This document shows positions 1 through 8,677 of a stretch of DNA of 64,000 bases, piece by piece. Positions within the stretch are counted from its first letter, which is position 1, and every line of letters starts with the position of its first letter. The notes under the pieces were generated by a model that was given only the letters and a program-made list of their open reading frames with translations, searched no databases and was not told the origin of the DNA. Position numbers and translations under genes: made by a program. This stretch comes from Paracoccus sp. S1E-3. Its GTDB lineage: Bacteria; Pseudomonadota; Alphaproteobacteria; Rhodobacterales; Rhodobacteraceae. Location of the stretch: positions 1,240,001 to 1,304,000 of the forward strand of contig NZ_JACEMU010000004.1 in assembly GCF_013868135.1 (NCBI RefSeq), read 5' to 3'.

Positions 1-980
1 GCGCGGATCTCGGTGCCGTCCTGTTCCAGCAGTTTCGCGAAGATCGCGAAGCCGGAATCGCGGAAATGGTCACTGACCACCTGCATCTCGATCGGGTTGC
101 GCAGGTCGGGCTTGTCGCTGCCGTATTTCAGCATCGATTCCGCGTAAGGGATGCGCGGCCAGTTCGGATCGACCGGGCGGCCGCCGCCGAATTCCTCGAA
201 CAGGCCCTGAATGACTGGCTGGACGGTGTTGAACACGTCCTCCTGATCGACGAAGGACATCTCGATGTCGAGCTGGTAGAAGTCCGTGGGCGAGCGGTCG
301 GCGCGCGGATCCTCGTCGCGGAAGCAGGGTGCGATCTGGAAATAGCGGTCGAAACCCGCCACCATGATCAGCTGCTTGAACTGCTGCGGCGCCTGCGGCA
401 GGGCGTAGAACTTGCCCGGATGCAGGCGCGACGGCACCAGAAAGTCGCGCGCCCCTTCTGGGCTGGACGCGGTGATGATCGGGGTCTGGAACTCGGTGAA
501 GCCTTCGTCCCACATGCGGTTGCGCAAGGACCGCACGACCTTGGACCGCAGCATGATGTTGTTGTGCAGCGACTCGCGGCGCAGGTCGAGGAAGCGATAG
601 GTCAGGCGCGTTTCCTCGGGATATTCCTGATCGCCGAAGACCGGCAGCGGCAGTTCCTCGGCCGGGCCGAGAACCTCGATCTCGGTTGCGTAGACCTCGA
701 TCTCGCCGGTCGGAAGCTTGGGGTTCACCAGCGAGGGGTCGCGCAGCTTCACCCGGCCATCGACGCGGATCACGGTTTCAGCCTTCAGCTTTTCCATCGC
801 GGCAAAAGCCGGCGAGTCGCTGTCGGCCAGCACCTGCGTCATACCGTAATGATCGCGCAGATCGACGAACAGCACGCCCCCGTGGTCACGGACGCGGTGA
901 ACCCAGCCCGACAGGCGGACGGTTTCCCCGGCATGGGCGGCGGTCAGATCGGCGCAGGTATGGCTGCGATAGGCGTGCAT
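1..980 (-). CDS. aspS: Aspartyl-tRNA synthetase, N-terminal part (3' end outside window)
   Basis: Charges tRNA with aspartate in the cytoplasm. The reverse-strand reading starts at the ATG at 978-980 ([12 protein letters not shown]) and runs open to base 1, giving about 326 residues of a protein that is usually near 590. The N-terminal OB-fold is visible ([19 protein letters not shown]), followed by class II synthetase motif 2 ([19 protein letters not shown]) and the [15 protein letters not shown] segment of the bacterial catalytic core. The rest of the catalytic domain lies outside the window. Bacterial-type AspRS enzymes can be non-discriminating (Asp/Asn); this cannot be decided here. A run resembling a -35 box (TTGACT on the reverse strand, 1030-1035) lies upstream but has no good -10 partner. 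Confidence 0.95.
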   Translation of the reverse strand, partial: MHAYRSHTCADLTAAHAGETVRLSGWVHRVRDHGGVLFVDLRDHYGMTQVLADSDSPAFAAMEKLKAETVIRVDGRVKLRDPSLVNPKLPTGEIEVYATEIEVLGPAEELPLPVFGDQEYPEETRLTYRFLDLRRESLHNNIMLRSKVVRSLRNRMWDEGFTEFQTPIITASSPEGARDFLVPSRLHPGKFYALPQAPQQFKQLIMVAGFDRYFQIAPCFRDEDPRADRSPTDFYQLDIEMSFVDQEDVFNTVQPVIQGLFEEFGGGRPVDPNWPRIPYAESMLKYGSDKPDLRNPIEMQVVSDHFRDSGFAIFAKLLEQDGTEIR

Positions 981-1098
981 GGCGGACCTCTTTCGTTCAG
1001 CCTCCGCATGAACAGTGCGGGGGGGCGGAAGTCAAGCGGGGCGGTGATTTGTCTTGACAGCGCTGCCCAGCTACGGCTGCCTGAAAGGGGGGGACGCC

Positions 1099-1437
1099 AT
1101 GGCCTATCTGATCCTGAAGGCAGCGATTTCGGGGATGCTGATTGCGCTGGCATCCGAGGTTGCACGGCGTCACGCGGGCTTTGGCGCGTTGATCGCGTCG
1201 CTGCCGCTGGTCTCGGTTCTGGGGATGATGTGGTTGTGGCGCGATACCGGTGATCCGCAGCGGCTGGCCGATCACGCCCAGGCGACGTTGTGGTATGTGC
1301 TGCCCTCGTTGCCGATGTTTCCGCTGATCGCGGTGATGCTGCGGACGGGCGCGGGGTTCTGGGTCAGCCTTGGGGCAGGATGCGCGCTGACGGTGGTGCT
1401 GTATTTGCTGGCGGTGGTGCTGATAGGGAACGGCTGA
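1099..1437 (+). CDS. DUF3147-family small membrane protein
   Basis: A 112-residue hydrophobic protein beginning MAYLILKAAISGMLIALASE. The ATG at 1099 is preferred over an in-frame upstream start at 1054 because a purine-rich AAAGGGGGGGA stretch sits just before it. About four membrane segments are visible, with the ARR and WLWRDTGD loops that I associate with the DUF3147 family. The function of this family is unknown, and its location is the inner membrane. It is divergent from aspS and ends 6 bp before the convergent CPBP protease gene, sharing an inverted-repeat terminator with it. Confidence 0.8.
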   Translation: MAYLILKAAISGMLIALASEVARRHAGFGALIASLPLVSVLGMMWLWRDTGDPQRLADHAQATLWYVLPSLPMFPLIAVMLRTGAGFWVSLGAGCALTVVLYLLAVVLIGNG

Positions 1438-1454
1438 GGCCGTTCAGAACGGCC
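1428..1454. terminator. Compact bidirectional hairpin between convergent genes
   Basis: GAACGGC (1428-1434) can pair with GCCGTTC (1439-1445). GGCCGTTC (1438-1445) can also pair with GAACGGCC (1447-1454), so the middle arm has two alternative partners. The structure covers both convergent stop codons (1435-1437 and 1444-1446). There is no clear T-run, so termination is inferred from position and symmetry. Confidence 0.5.
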
Positions 1455-2142
1455 GCACGACGTTGCCAGAGTAGAAATAGACCCCCATCCCGATCGCAAA
1501 CAGGATGTTGCCGGCGATGGCGTGCAGCGCCCAGGCCCAGGGGAAGCCCCGACGCAGGTAGCCGGTCGAGAAGGCCAGACCGCCCGCAAAGGTGAAGATG
1601 GCGACGATCCAGTTCCAATACATCAGATGCGCGAGGCTGAAGATCGCGGCATTCACCAGCACCCCCTGACGCGGACCGCTGAACAGCCGGCTATAGCGGT
1701 GGAAGAACAGGACACGGAAGATAAGCTCCTGCGGCAGGGCCGACAGCAGCGGGTAGAGCAGCCAGACCAGCAACAGGAAGCGCGGGTCGCGGCGCAGGAA
1801 GGAAAACAGCGATTCGGGGCGGGTGGCGTAAAGCACCGCGATGGAGACGAGCGCCGTCAGCACCGCGAAGGCCGCGAACAGCGGCCAGTCGAAGCGGCCC
1901 CAGCCCCGGATAAGCCCGCGAAAGTCGAAGCCGCCGGTCCACCACAGCAGGATCAGGCCCAGCACCGAAAAGGCGAACAGCGCGGGAAACAGCAGGGTCG
2001 GCGGCAGGAACAGCGCGATGGCAACCGGGATGGCCACGAAAAGCGCGGCGAATTCTACCGCCAGCGCAGCCCGGCCGGTCTGGCCGCGCTGTGCCCAGGT
2101 GAAGCGGGACGGCGTCAGCGGATCAGACGGCGATTCAGCCAT
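1444..2142 (-). CDS. CPBP-family intramembrane glutamic endopeptidase-like protein
   Basis: A 232-residue polytopic membrane protein of the CAAX protease/bacteriocin-processing (CPBP, Abi) family. The three family motifs are visible in order: LPQELIFR (motif 1), FSLAH (motif 2, F-x3-H) and HAIAGN (motif 3, H-x3-N). Motif 1 normally reads EExxxR, and here the first Glu is Gln, so the catalytic pair is incomplete unless this subfamily tolerates it. Substrate is unknown. The start overlaps the end of the GH25 gene by 28 bp, so the two are probably cotranscribed with GH25 first. Confidence 0.85.
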   Translation of the reverse strand: MAESPSDPLTPSRFTWAQRGQTGRAALAVEFAALFVAIPVAIALFLPPTLLFPALFAFSVLGLILLWWTGGFDFRGLIRGWGRFDWPLFAAFAVLTALVSIAVLYATRPESLFSFLRRDPRFLLLVWLLYPLLSALPQELIFRVLFFHRYSRLFSGPRQGVLVNAAIFSLAHLMYWNWIVAIFTFAGGLAFSTGYLRRGFPWAWALHAIAGNILFAIGMGVYFYSGNVVRPF

Positions 2143-2912
2143 GCGCGCCAGTCATTAGCATTGCCTGCAAAGGTGTTCAGATCGACATTGCCGCGGATGC
2201 CCGGAACACTGCCGGTGCCAGTATATTGCCAGAAGGTCCAACGCTGGCCCGGATAGACCAGGCGCGGGTGGCCGGCGACCGAACGCAGCCAGAATTCTGC
2301 ATTCAACCGCCCGATGCCGGTGTCACGGTAGAAATCGACCGTGGTGTAGATGATCGGGCGCTGACCGTAATAGCTTTCCAGAATGGCGATGAAGTTCGAG
2401 GCCTCGCGCAGGATCTCGGCCGAGCCGGGACGGCGGGGGCAGGTCTTCGAATTGGTCCATTCGATGTCCAGCACCGGCGGCAGCGAGCCCGGCTCGCGCG
2501 GGACGTTGCGGATATACCATGCGGCCTGCTCGGCGCCCGAACGGCAGAAGTAGTAGTAGTGATAGGCCCCGCGCGGGATGCGGGCATTGCCGGCCTCGCG
2601 CCAGTAGCGGCGGAATTCGGGGTCGACATGGTCTGCGCCCTCGGTCGCCTTCAGGAAGGCGAAGCTGATCCCCGAGGTGCGGGCGCGATCCCAGTCGATG
2701 ATCCCCTGCCAGCGCGAAATGTCGATGCCGTGGACCTGATTGTCATAGGGATGGCCGCCGACCCATTGATGGGGCGCGTTGTCGCCCAGCTGGGGCACGG
2801 TCCCGCCGACCCAACCGCCGCCGCCATTCGGCACGACAACGGTGCGGGGCGCGCCGCAGGCTGCCAGCAGCAGCACGGCGACGGCCGAAAGAATGGTGAC
2901 AATGCGCGACAT
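2115..2912 (-). CDS. GH25-family lysozyme lipoprotein
   Basis: A 265-residue predicted lipoprotein. The N-terminus MSRIVTILSAVAVLLLAAC ends in a lipobox (LLAAC, Cys19) followed by GAPRT. The glycosyl hydrolase 25 domain covers residues 55-260, with the typical HGIDISRWQG start, FLKATEGADHVD, RGAYHYYYF and the DxE motif in PPVLDIEW. Together these indicate an N-acetylmuramidase acting on peptidoglycan from the periplasmic face. In proteobacteria such proteins remodel the wall or are linked to phage. I see no phage genes here, so a housekeeping role is more likely. An AGGGGCACC purine stretch precedes the ATG. Confidence 0.9.
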   Translation of the reverse strand: MSRIVTILSAVAVLLLAACGAPRTVVVPNGGGGWVGGTVPQLGDNAPHQWVGGHPYDNQVHGIDISRWQGIIDWDRARTSGISFAFLKATEGADHVDPEFRRYWREAGNARIPRGAYHYYYFCRSGAEQAAWYIRNVPREPGSLPPVLDIEWTNSKTCPRRPGSAEILREASNFIAILESYYGQRPIIYTTVDFYRDTGIGRLNAEFWLRSVAGHPRLVYPGQRWTFWQYTGTGSVPGIRGNVDLNTFAGNANDWRAWLNRRLIR

Positions 2913-3391
2913 GGTGCCCCTCGGTTTATGTTTTTTGCCGTTATCGCAGCGGCGTGTGGCAAAGTCACGACGCCATTTTGGTCACATTGGCGTCAGGACA
3001 GCAGGCGCATGGCCCCGGTCATCGCGAAGTTGCGCCTGTGGCGCCGATTGCCCAAACAGGTGTCACCCTGAAAAACCCGAGAGAGACCGAGAGCCGAATA
3101 ATGACGATCGCTTTGTCGGAGCCGCCCTTCGGCTAAGGCGCCCCTCCTCCGCCAAGGCGATCGGTGCCATGCATGAAACCATAGCCGGCATGGCCACGAT
3201 GAATGCGCGTGACGACGATGCGGACTGCGGGCGTCAGCGGCGGGTTTGCACGCCCGCCGGTTGAGAGCCGAATTCCGCGTCAATGCGGGTATCGTCTAGC
3301 GCGCGGCGACGCAGCTCTGTGACGACACCGCCATGCTGCCCGGATTGGCACCGATGCGACCCGGTCAATCCGCAAAGGCATCGGCGCAGCC
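2913..3391. other. 479-bp gap, no supported gene
   Basis: This lies between the GH25 start and the end of the flavoprotein gene. Short open frames exist on both strands, but none has a convincing start, ribosome site or recognisable protein. The part nearest 2913 should hold the GH25 promoter. A GC-rich self-complementary stretch around 3120-3150 (GCCGCCCTTCGGCTAAGGCGCC) could fold, but I cannot assign it. Confidence 0.5.
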
Positions 3392-4771
3392 TCAGTTCCG
3401 GTCCGGCACCATCTTGCCCGGATTGAGGATATTGTTCGGATCGAGCGCCGCCTTGATCGCCCCCATCACCTGCCAGGCCTGCCCGTGCTGTTCGGCCATC
3501 AGCCCGCGCTTGCCGATGCCGATGCCATGTTCGCCGCTGACGGTGCCGCCCACCGCGATCGCCCGGCGCGCCATGGCATTGGCGACCTCTTTCGCGCGGG
3601 CCAGTTCCTCGGCATTGCCGGGTTCGATCAGCAGCAGCGTGTGGAAATTCCCGTCCCCGACATGGCCCACGATGTTCCCGAGGATCCCAGCCTGTGCCAT
3701 GTCCGCTGCTGCTGCCGCCACCGCGCCGGGCAGTTCCGACATCGGCACGCAGACATCGGTGACGACACCCGTCGCGCCCGGCCGCAGCTTCAGCGTTGCC
3801 CAATAGGCGGCGTGGCGCGCCTCCCACAGCTTCTTGCGATCCTCAGCCGAGGATGCCCATTGGAACCCCTGCCCGCCATGCTCGGCCGCGATCTCGCCAA
3901 AGGCCTCGGCATCGTTGCACACAGTCGCCGGCGCGCCGTTGAACTCGACCAGCAGATGCGGCTGCTCGGGGTATGAGGTGCCGGAGTTCAGGTTCACCGC
4001 CCGCATGGCGACCGCGTCCATGAATTCGATCCGCGCCATCGGAATACCCGCCTGCATGGTCATGGCCACGCAGTTCACCGCATCCTCCATCGAGGCGAAG
4101 GCGCAGACGGCGGCGGCCACATCCTCGGGCTGACCGTAAAGACGCAGGGTCAGTTCGGTGATGATGCCCAGCGTGCCCTCGGACCCGACCATCAGCGCGG
4201 TCAGGTCGTAACCCGCACTGGATTTCGCCGCCTTCGTGCCGGTGCGGATCACCGTGCCGTCGGCCAGCACCACCTCAAGCGCCAGAACGGCGTCGCGCAT
4301 GGTGCCGTAGCGCACCGCCATGGTGCCGGAGGCCCGCGTCGCCGCCATCCCGCCAAGCGAGGCATTCGCGCCGGGATCAATCGGGAAGAACAGGCCGGTG
4401 GCGCGCAGTTCGGTGTTCAGCGCCTCGCGCGTGACTCCGGGCTGCACGGTGGCCAGCAGATCCTCGGGGCGGATGTCCAGCACCCGGTTCATGCGCATCA
4501 GGTCCATGACCAGCCCGCCATGGGTTGCAAGGGCGTGCCCTTCCAGCGAGGTGCCCGTGCCCCAACCGATCACCGGCACGCCGTGGCGGTTGCAGATCGC
4601 CATGATGGCGCTGACCTCGGCGGTGGTTTCGGGCCAGGCGACCGCCTCGGGTGGGGGGGCGCGATGCCAGGTTTCCGACTGGCCGTGCTGGTCGCGATCG
4701 GCATCCTTCTGCGACAGCCGGTCCCCGATCACCGCCCGAATTTCGTCAAATGCCTGCTTGTGGTTGACCAT
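3392..4771 (-). CDS. FAD-binding oxidoreductase, D-lactate dehydrogenase (cytochrome)-like
   Basis: A 459-residue flavoprotein with an N-terminal PCMH-type FAD-binding domain (GWGTGTSLEGHA, GANASLGGMAATRASGT, VGSEGTLGIITELTLRL) and a C-terminal FAD-linked oxidase domain ending in SGEHGIG and the NNILNPGKM tail. This arrangement is that of DLD/GlcD-type enzymes oxidising D-2-hydroxyacids such as D-lactate or glycolate to quinone or cytochrome. The exact substrate cannot be read from sequence. The start MVNHKQAF at 4771 is chosen because AAGGGGG precedes it. The open frame continues far upstream only because it mirrors the chloride-channel gene. The two genes are divergent with 27 bp between starts. 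Confidence 0.9.
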   Translation of the reverse strand: MVNHKQAFDEIRAVIGDRLSQKDADRDQHGQSETWHRAPPPEAVAWPETTAEVSAIMAICNRHGVPVIGWGTGTSLEGHALATHGGLVMDLMRMNRVLDIRPEDLLATVQPGVTREALNTELRATGLFFPIDPGANASLGGMAATRASGTMAVRYGTMRDAVLALEVVLADGTVIRTGTKAAKSSAGYDLTALMVGSEGTLGIITELTLRLYGQPEDVAAAVCAFASMEDAVNCVAMTMQAGIPMARIEFMDAVAMRAVNLNSGTSYPEQPHLLVEFNGAPATVCNDAEAFGEIAAEHGGQGFQWASSAEDRKKLWEARHAAYWATLKLRPGATGVVTDVCVPMSELPGAVAAAAADMAQAGILGNIVGHVGDGNFHTLLLIEPGNAEELARAKEVANAMARRAIAVGGTVSGEHGIGIGKRGLMAEQHGQAWQVMGAIKAALDPNNILNPGKMVPDRN

Positions 4772-4798
4772 GCGCGCCCCCTTTTGCTTCATGGCAAC

Positions 4799-6541
4799 AT
4801 GGCCCAACCCGCAACGCCGCGAAAGCCCCGGAACGACGCGCCCGCCCGTCATTGGACCGTGGCAGGGCCGAAGCAGTTGCGGCGGCAGGCGCGGCGCGCG
4901 TTGCGGATCATCCGCGCCGAAGGGCCAAGCCAGGTGCAATTCTGGCTGCTGGCCCTGCTGATCGGGATCGGCGCCGGTCTGGCGGCGCTGTTCTTCCGGC
5001 TTGGGATCAATGCGCTGCAACGCGCCGCTTACGGTATCGACGACCAGCGTCTGACCAGCGCGGCGGGGATGCTGCCGTGGTGGTGGCTGATCGCGGTGCC
5101 GACGCTGGGCGGGCTGGCGGTGGGGCTGATCCTGAACCGCTTCACCCCCGATGGCCGCGTTCGCACGGTCGCCGACGTGATCGAAGGCGCCGCGCTGGAG
5201 GGCGGCCGGGTCGAGATGCGCGAGGGGCTGGCCTCGGCCGCCGCGTCGCTGATCACGCTGGGGACGGGCGGATCGTCCGGGCGCGAGGGGCCGGTGGTGC
5301 ATATGGCCGGGGTGATCTCGACATGGATCTCCGACCGCATCAATGCCAGCCCGATGGCCGGGCGCGAATTGCTGGGCTGCGCGGTGGCGGGCGCGGTGGC
5401 CGCCAGCTTCAACGCCCCCATCGCCGGTGCCCTGTTCGCGCATGAAGTCATCCTGCGCCATTTCGCCACCCATGCCTTCGCCCCCATCGCCATCGCCGCA
5501 GTGGCGGGCGCCGTCATCAACCGGCAGGCCTTCGGCGGCGCGACCGAATTCGCGCTGACGGATGATCCGGGCCTGGGTTTCTATGCCGAGCTGCCGGCTT
5601 TCGCGGTGCTGGGACTGATCTCGGCGCTTGTCGCGGCGGTTCTGGTCTGGGCGATCCTGCGCGCGGATGGGGCGGGGACGGCGATCTTCGCGCGAACCGG
5701 CTGGCCGCGCTGGATGCGCCCGATGCTGGCGGGCACGCTGCTGGGGATCCTCGCGATCCCGTTTCCGCATATCATCGGCGTCGGCTATCAGACCACTTTC
5801 GCGGCGCTGAACGGGGCGTTCACCCTGAACGAGGTGCTGATCTTCGCGGCGGTGAAGGTGGTGGCGGTGGCGGTCACGCTGGGCGGACGGATGGGTGGCG
5901 GGGTCTTCTCGCCCGCGTTGGTGCTGGGGGCGCTGACCGGGCTTGCCTTCGGGATGGTCGCTACATGGCTGCTGCCGCACCTGTCGGGCGGAACCACCGT
6001 CTATGCGCTGGCGGGCATGGGCGCGGTGGGCGCGGCGGTGCTGGGCGCGCCGATTTCCACCGCGCTGATCGTGTTCGAGATGACCGGCGACTATCAGACC
6101 GGCCTCGCGGTGATGGTGGCGGTGGCGATGTCATCGGCGCTTGCGTCGCGCCTGCTGCATCGCAGTTTCTTCCTGACCCAGCTGCAGTTGCGCGGCGTGC
6201 GCATCGCCGAAGGCCCGCAGGTCTGGCTGCCGCAGCAGATGCGGATCAATTCGCTGCTGCGGCTGCCCGACGCTGAAAATGCCCCCTCGCCCGATCTGGC
6301 GCGCAATCTGGCGCTGTCGGGCCGGGCACTGGTGGACGGCGCGCCGTTGGGCCTGGCGCTGTCGGAATTCGAGCGCACCGGCGCGGCCTTCCTGCCGGTG
6401 ATCCGCCCTGCGGTGCCGCGCGCCGCCGACGCCATCGGGCCGCCGCCCCCGCCCGAGATTCTGGGCACGCTCTACCACGTCGATGCGTTGCGGGCTCTGA
6501 ACCAGGCCCTGGCGGCCACCGCCGCCGAGGAGCACGCCTAA
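4799..6541 (+). CDS. ClC-family chloride channel or Cl-/H+ antiporter
   Basis: A polytopic membrane protein of about 580 residues. ClC signatures are present: GSSGREGPVVHMAG (the GREGP motif with the gating Glu), GGRMGGGVFSPALVLGA (GxFxP motif), and the helix-capping APIAGALFAHE and GAPISTALIVFEMTGDYQ segments. The selectivity-filter segment near the N-terminus is less typical (VIEGAALEGGRV where many members have GSGIP). A soluble tail of about 110 residues follows, without two clear CBS domains. The ATG at 4799 is the first reasonable start, and a start further downstream is possible because only 27 bp separate it from the divergent flavoprotein. The 3' end overlaps lolD by 4 bp. Confidence 0.9.
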   Translation: MAQPATPRKPRNDAPARHWTVAGPKQLRRQARRALRIIRAEGPSQVQFWLLALLIGIGAGLAALFFRLGINALQRAAYGIDDQRLTSAAGMLPWWWLIAVPTLGGLAVGLILNRFTPDGRVRTVADVIEGAALEGGRVEMREGLASAAASLITLGTGGSSGREGPVVHMAGVISTWISDRINASPMAGRELLGCAVAGAVAASFNAPIAGALFAHEVILRHFATHAFAPIAIAAVAGAVINRQAFGGATEFALTDDPGLGFYAELPAFAVLGLISALVAAVLVWAILRADGAGTAIFARTGWPRWMRPMLAGTLLGILAIPFPHIIGVGYQTTFAALNGAFTLNEVLIFAAVKVVAVAVTLGGRMGGGVFSPALVLGALTGLAFGMVATWLLPHLSGGTTVYALAGMGAVGAAVLGAPISTALIVFEMTGDYQTGLAVMVAVAMSSALASRLLHRSFFLTQLQLRGVRIAEGPQVWLPQQMRINSLLRLPDAENAPSPDLARNLALSGRALVDGAPLGLALSEFERTGAAFLPVIRPAVPRAADAIGPPPPPEILGTLYHVDALRALNQALAATAAEEHA

Positions 6542-7218
6542 AGGGCGGTGATCTGCCCGGATTCCAGCCGCACCACCCGGTCCATGCGCGCCGCCAGATC
6601 GAGGTTATGGGTGGCGATCAACGCCGACATGCCGGTCTCGCGCACCAGATCCATCAGCACCCCAAAGACCCGGTCCGAGGTCTGGGGATCGAGGTTCCCC
6701 GTCGGCTCGTCCGCCAGCAGCAGGGCGGGTTGGTTGGCGAGCGCCCGGCAGAAGGCCACGCGCTGCTGCTCGCCCCCCGACATCTCGGCCGGGCGGTGAT
6801 CGGCGCGCGCGCTCAGCCCTACGCGGTCCAGCAGATCGGCGGCGCGGGCCCTGGCCATGCGGGCCGCGACGCCGTTCGCCAGTTGCGGCAGCACGATATT
6901 CTCGGCCGCGCTGAATTCGGGCAGCAGGTGATGGAACTGATAGACAAAGCCCAGATCGTTGCGCCGCGCCGTCGTGCGCAGATGGTCCGATTTCCCGGTC
7001 AGATCCGCCCCGTTCAGGGTGACATGCCCGCTGTCGGGCGTATCGAGCAATCCGGCGATGTGCAGCAGCGTTGATTTGCCCGCCCCGGACGGCGCCACCA
7101 GCGCCACCACCTCGCCACGCGCGACCGACAGATCCAGCCCGCGCAGCACCTCGATCTGACCGGGCTGGCCGCGATTATATGCCTTCTCGATCCCTAGCAG
7201 GTGCAGGATGTCACTCAT
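6538..7218 (-). CDS. lolD: Lipoprotein-releasing ABC transporter ATPase LolD
   Basis: A 226-residue ABC ATPase. It has a Walker A of the form APSGAGKST (first Gly of the usual GPSGAGKS changed to Ala), a Q-loop FVYQFHHLLPEFSA, signature MSGGEQQRVA, Walker B LLLADEPTGNLD and H-loop ATHN. The FQFHHLLPEF and LANQPALLLADEPTGNLD text is that of LolD, which drives release of mature lipoproteins from the inner membrane to LolA. It overlaps the end of lolC by 8 bp, so translation is probably coupled. It ends convergently against the ClC gene. Confidence 0.93.
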   Translation of the reverse strand: MSDILHLLGIEKAYNRGQPGQIEVLRGLDLSVARGEVVALVAPSGAGKSTLLHIAGLLDTPDSGHVTLNGADLTGKSDHLRTTARRNDLGFVYQFHHLLPEFSAAENIVLPQLANGVAARMARARAADLLDRVGLSARADHRPAEMSGGEQQRVAFCRALANQPALLLADEPTGNLDPQTSDRVFGVLMDLVRETGMSALIATHNLDLAARMDRVVRLESGQITAL

Positions 7219-8497
7219 AGCGCAGCGCCTCGACAGGGTTCATCCGGGCGGCCCGGCTGGCCGGGATGATGGTGACAAGGAAGGACAGGAACAGCGACAG
7301 GCCCACGGCCTTGGCAATATCGATCAGCCGCAGTTTCGCCGGCAGCTCGTAGATGCCGCGCACCGAAGCGTCCCAGGACCCGTTCATCAGCGCCATGATG
7401 TGATCCACATTCAGGGACACCACGATCCCCAGCATCACACCGATGATGGTGCCGATGATGCCGGTGAAGGCGCCGCACAGGAAGAACACCCGCAGGATGG
7501 CGCCCTGCGTCAGGCCCATGGTGCGCAGGATGCCGATGTCGCGGCCCTTGTTCTTGACCAGCATGATGAGGCCCGAAGTGATGTTCATCGTCGCGATCAG
7601 CACCAGCACCGACAGGATGATGAACATGACGTCATCCTCGATATCCAGCGCCCTGAGGAAGCTGCCCGAACTGTCCTTCCAGGTCCACACCTGCGCGCCC
7701 TCGCCCGCGGCTTCGATCAGCGGCAGGGTCCAGTCGCCGATGCGTTCGGGATCGTCGACATAGACCTCGATCTCGTCGGCCACCCCTTCGCGGTTGAAAT
7801 AGGACTGCGCCTCGGCCAGCGGCATGTAGATGCGGGTGCGGTCGATGTCATAACGCCCGGCGCTGAAGATATAGGTGACCTCGTATGCGTTCACGCGCGG
7901 CGTGGTGCCAAAGGCCGTCTGCGCGCCTTCGGGCGCGATCAGGCGGATGCGGTCGCCCACGACCACGCCCAGCTCGCGCGCGATGCCCGACCCGATGGCG
8001 ATGCCGCGATCGAAATCGGCGATGTCGCCGATCGCGGTGGCGGGGTCGGCGATGCGGGGGATCCTGGCGAAATCCTCGGCGGTGGTGCCGAAGACCTCGG
8101 CCACATTGGCGCGGTCGGCGGCGGTGGCCATCACCTGTCCCTTGACCACCGGGGCGGTGCGAATGACGCCCGGCACGGCGGCCAGCCGCGCCGCCATCTC
8201 GGTATATTCTGTGATGCGGCCGGGGGTCATATAGACTTCGTCGGTCAGCTCATTCGTGAAGCTGGTCGGCGACATGAAGACCGAGGCATGGGCATTGGCG
8301 CCGAGGATGGTATCGACGAACTCATCGCGAAAGCCGGTGCGCACGGCCAGCGTCACGATCAGCGCCGCCACCCCGAGGGCGATGCCGATCAGGCTGATCC
8401 AGGTCATCACCGACACCCCGCCCTCGGCACGGCGCGCGCGAAGATAGCGCCAGGCGATCAGGAATTCGTAGCGGGAAAAAGGTCTTGGGCTGGGCAT
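7211..8497 (-). CDS. lolC: Lipoprotein-releasing ABC transporter permease LolC/LolE
   Basis: A 428-residue permease with one N-terminal transmembrane helix, a large periplasmic domain (about residues 50-270) and three C-terminal helices with the FtsX fold. RYEFLIAWRYLRARR, ISLIGIALGVAALI and the MNITSGLIMLVKNKGRDIGILRTMG block are classic for LolC/E. Only one permease gene is present beside lolD, as in many alphaproteobacteria where a single LolC/E-type protein may form a homodimer. The start at 8497 has an AAGGACC stretch upstream. proS, which I recall preceding lolC in relatives, is not here; a 180-bp promoter region shared with radA is found instead. Confidence 0.93.
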   Translation of the reverse strand: MPSPRPFSRYEFLIAWRYLRARRAEGGVSVMTWISLIGIALGVAALIVTLAVRTGFRDEFVDTILGANAHASVFMSPTSFTNELTDEVYMTPGRITEYTEMAARLAAVPGVIRTAPVVKGQVMATAADRANVAEVFGTTAEDFARIPRIADPATAIGDIADFDRGIAIGSGIARELGVVVGDRIRLIAPEGAQTAFGTTPRVNAYEVTYIFSAGRYDIDRTRIYMPLAEAQSYFNREGVADEIEVYVDDPERIGDWTLPLIEAAGEGAQVWTWKDSSGSFLRALDIEDDVMFIILSVLVLIATMNITSGLIMLVKNKGRDIGILRTMGLTQGAILRVFFLCGAFTGIIGTIIGVMLGIVVSLNVDHIMALMNGSWDASVRGIYELPAKLRLIDIAKAVGLSLFLSFLVTIIPASRAARMNPVEALRYE

Positions 8498-8677
8498 GCG
8501 CGGTCCTTCCGGTCGGGCGGGAAACTGCGGCGAAACCGGGCAAAGCGCAAGCCGACTTTGCTGTGAAGGCTGCGTGAGGGGCGCTGCACCTTCCCCCTGC
8601 GTGGCTCACCCCAAGGGGTTTGGGCGCTGAAGACGGGATGCTTGCCGCAACGGTCCGTGTCTGCCATGAAGGCCGCC

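Noticed and set aside
1030..1059. Exact TTGACA (1054-1059) and TTGACT (reverse, 1030-1035) as promoters for the DUF3147 gene and aspS
   Set aside because: Neither has an acceptable -10 box at 16-18 bp, so I do not call promoters there.
2954..3264. Small open frames between GH25 and the flavoprotein gene
   Set aside because: Overlapping candidates on both strands, none with a supported start or a protein-like sequence.
4520..5980. Very long open frames opposite or extending beyond the flavoprotein and chloride-channel genes
   Set aside because: They are antisense mirrors of high-GC coding sequence; their proteins are Arg/Pro/Gly/His-rich without domains, and the real genes explain the frames.
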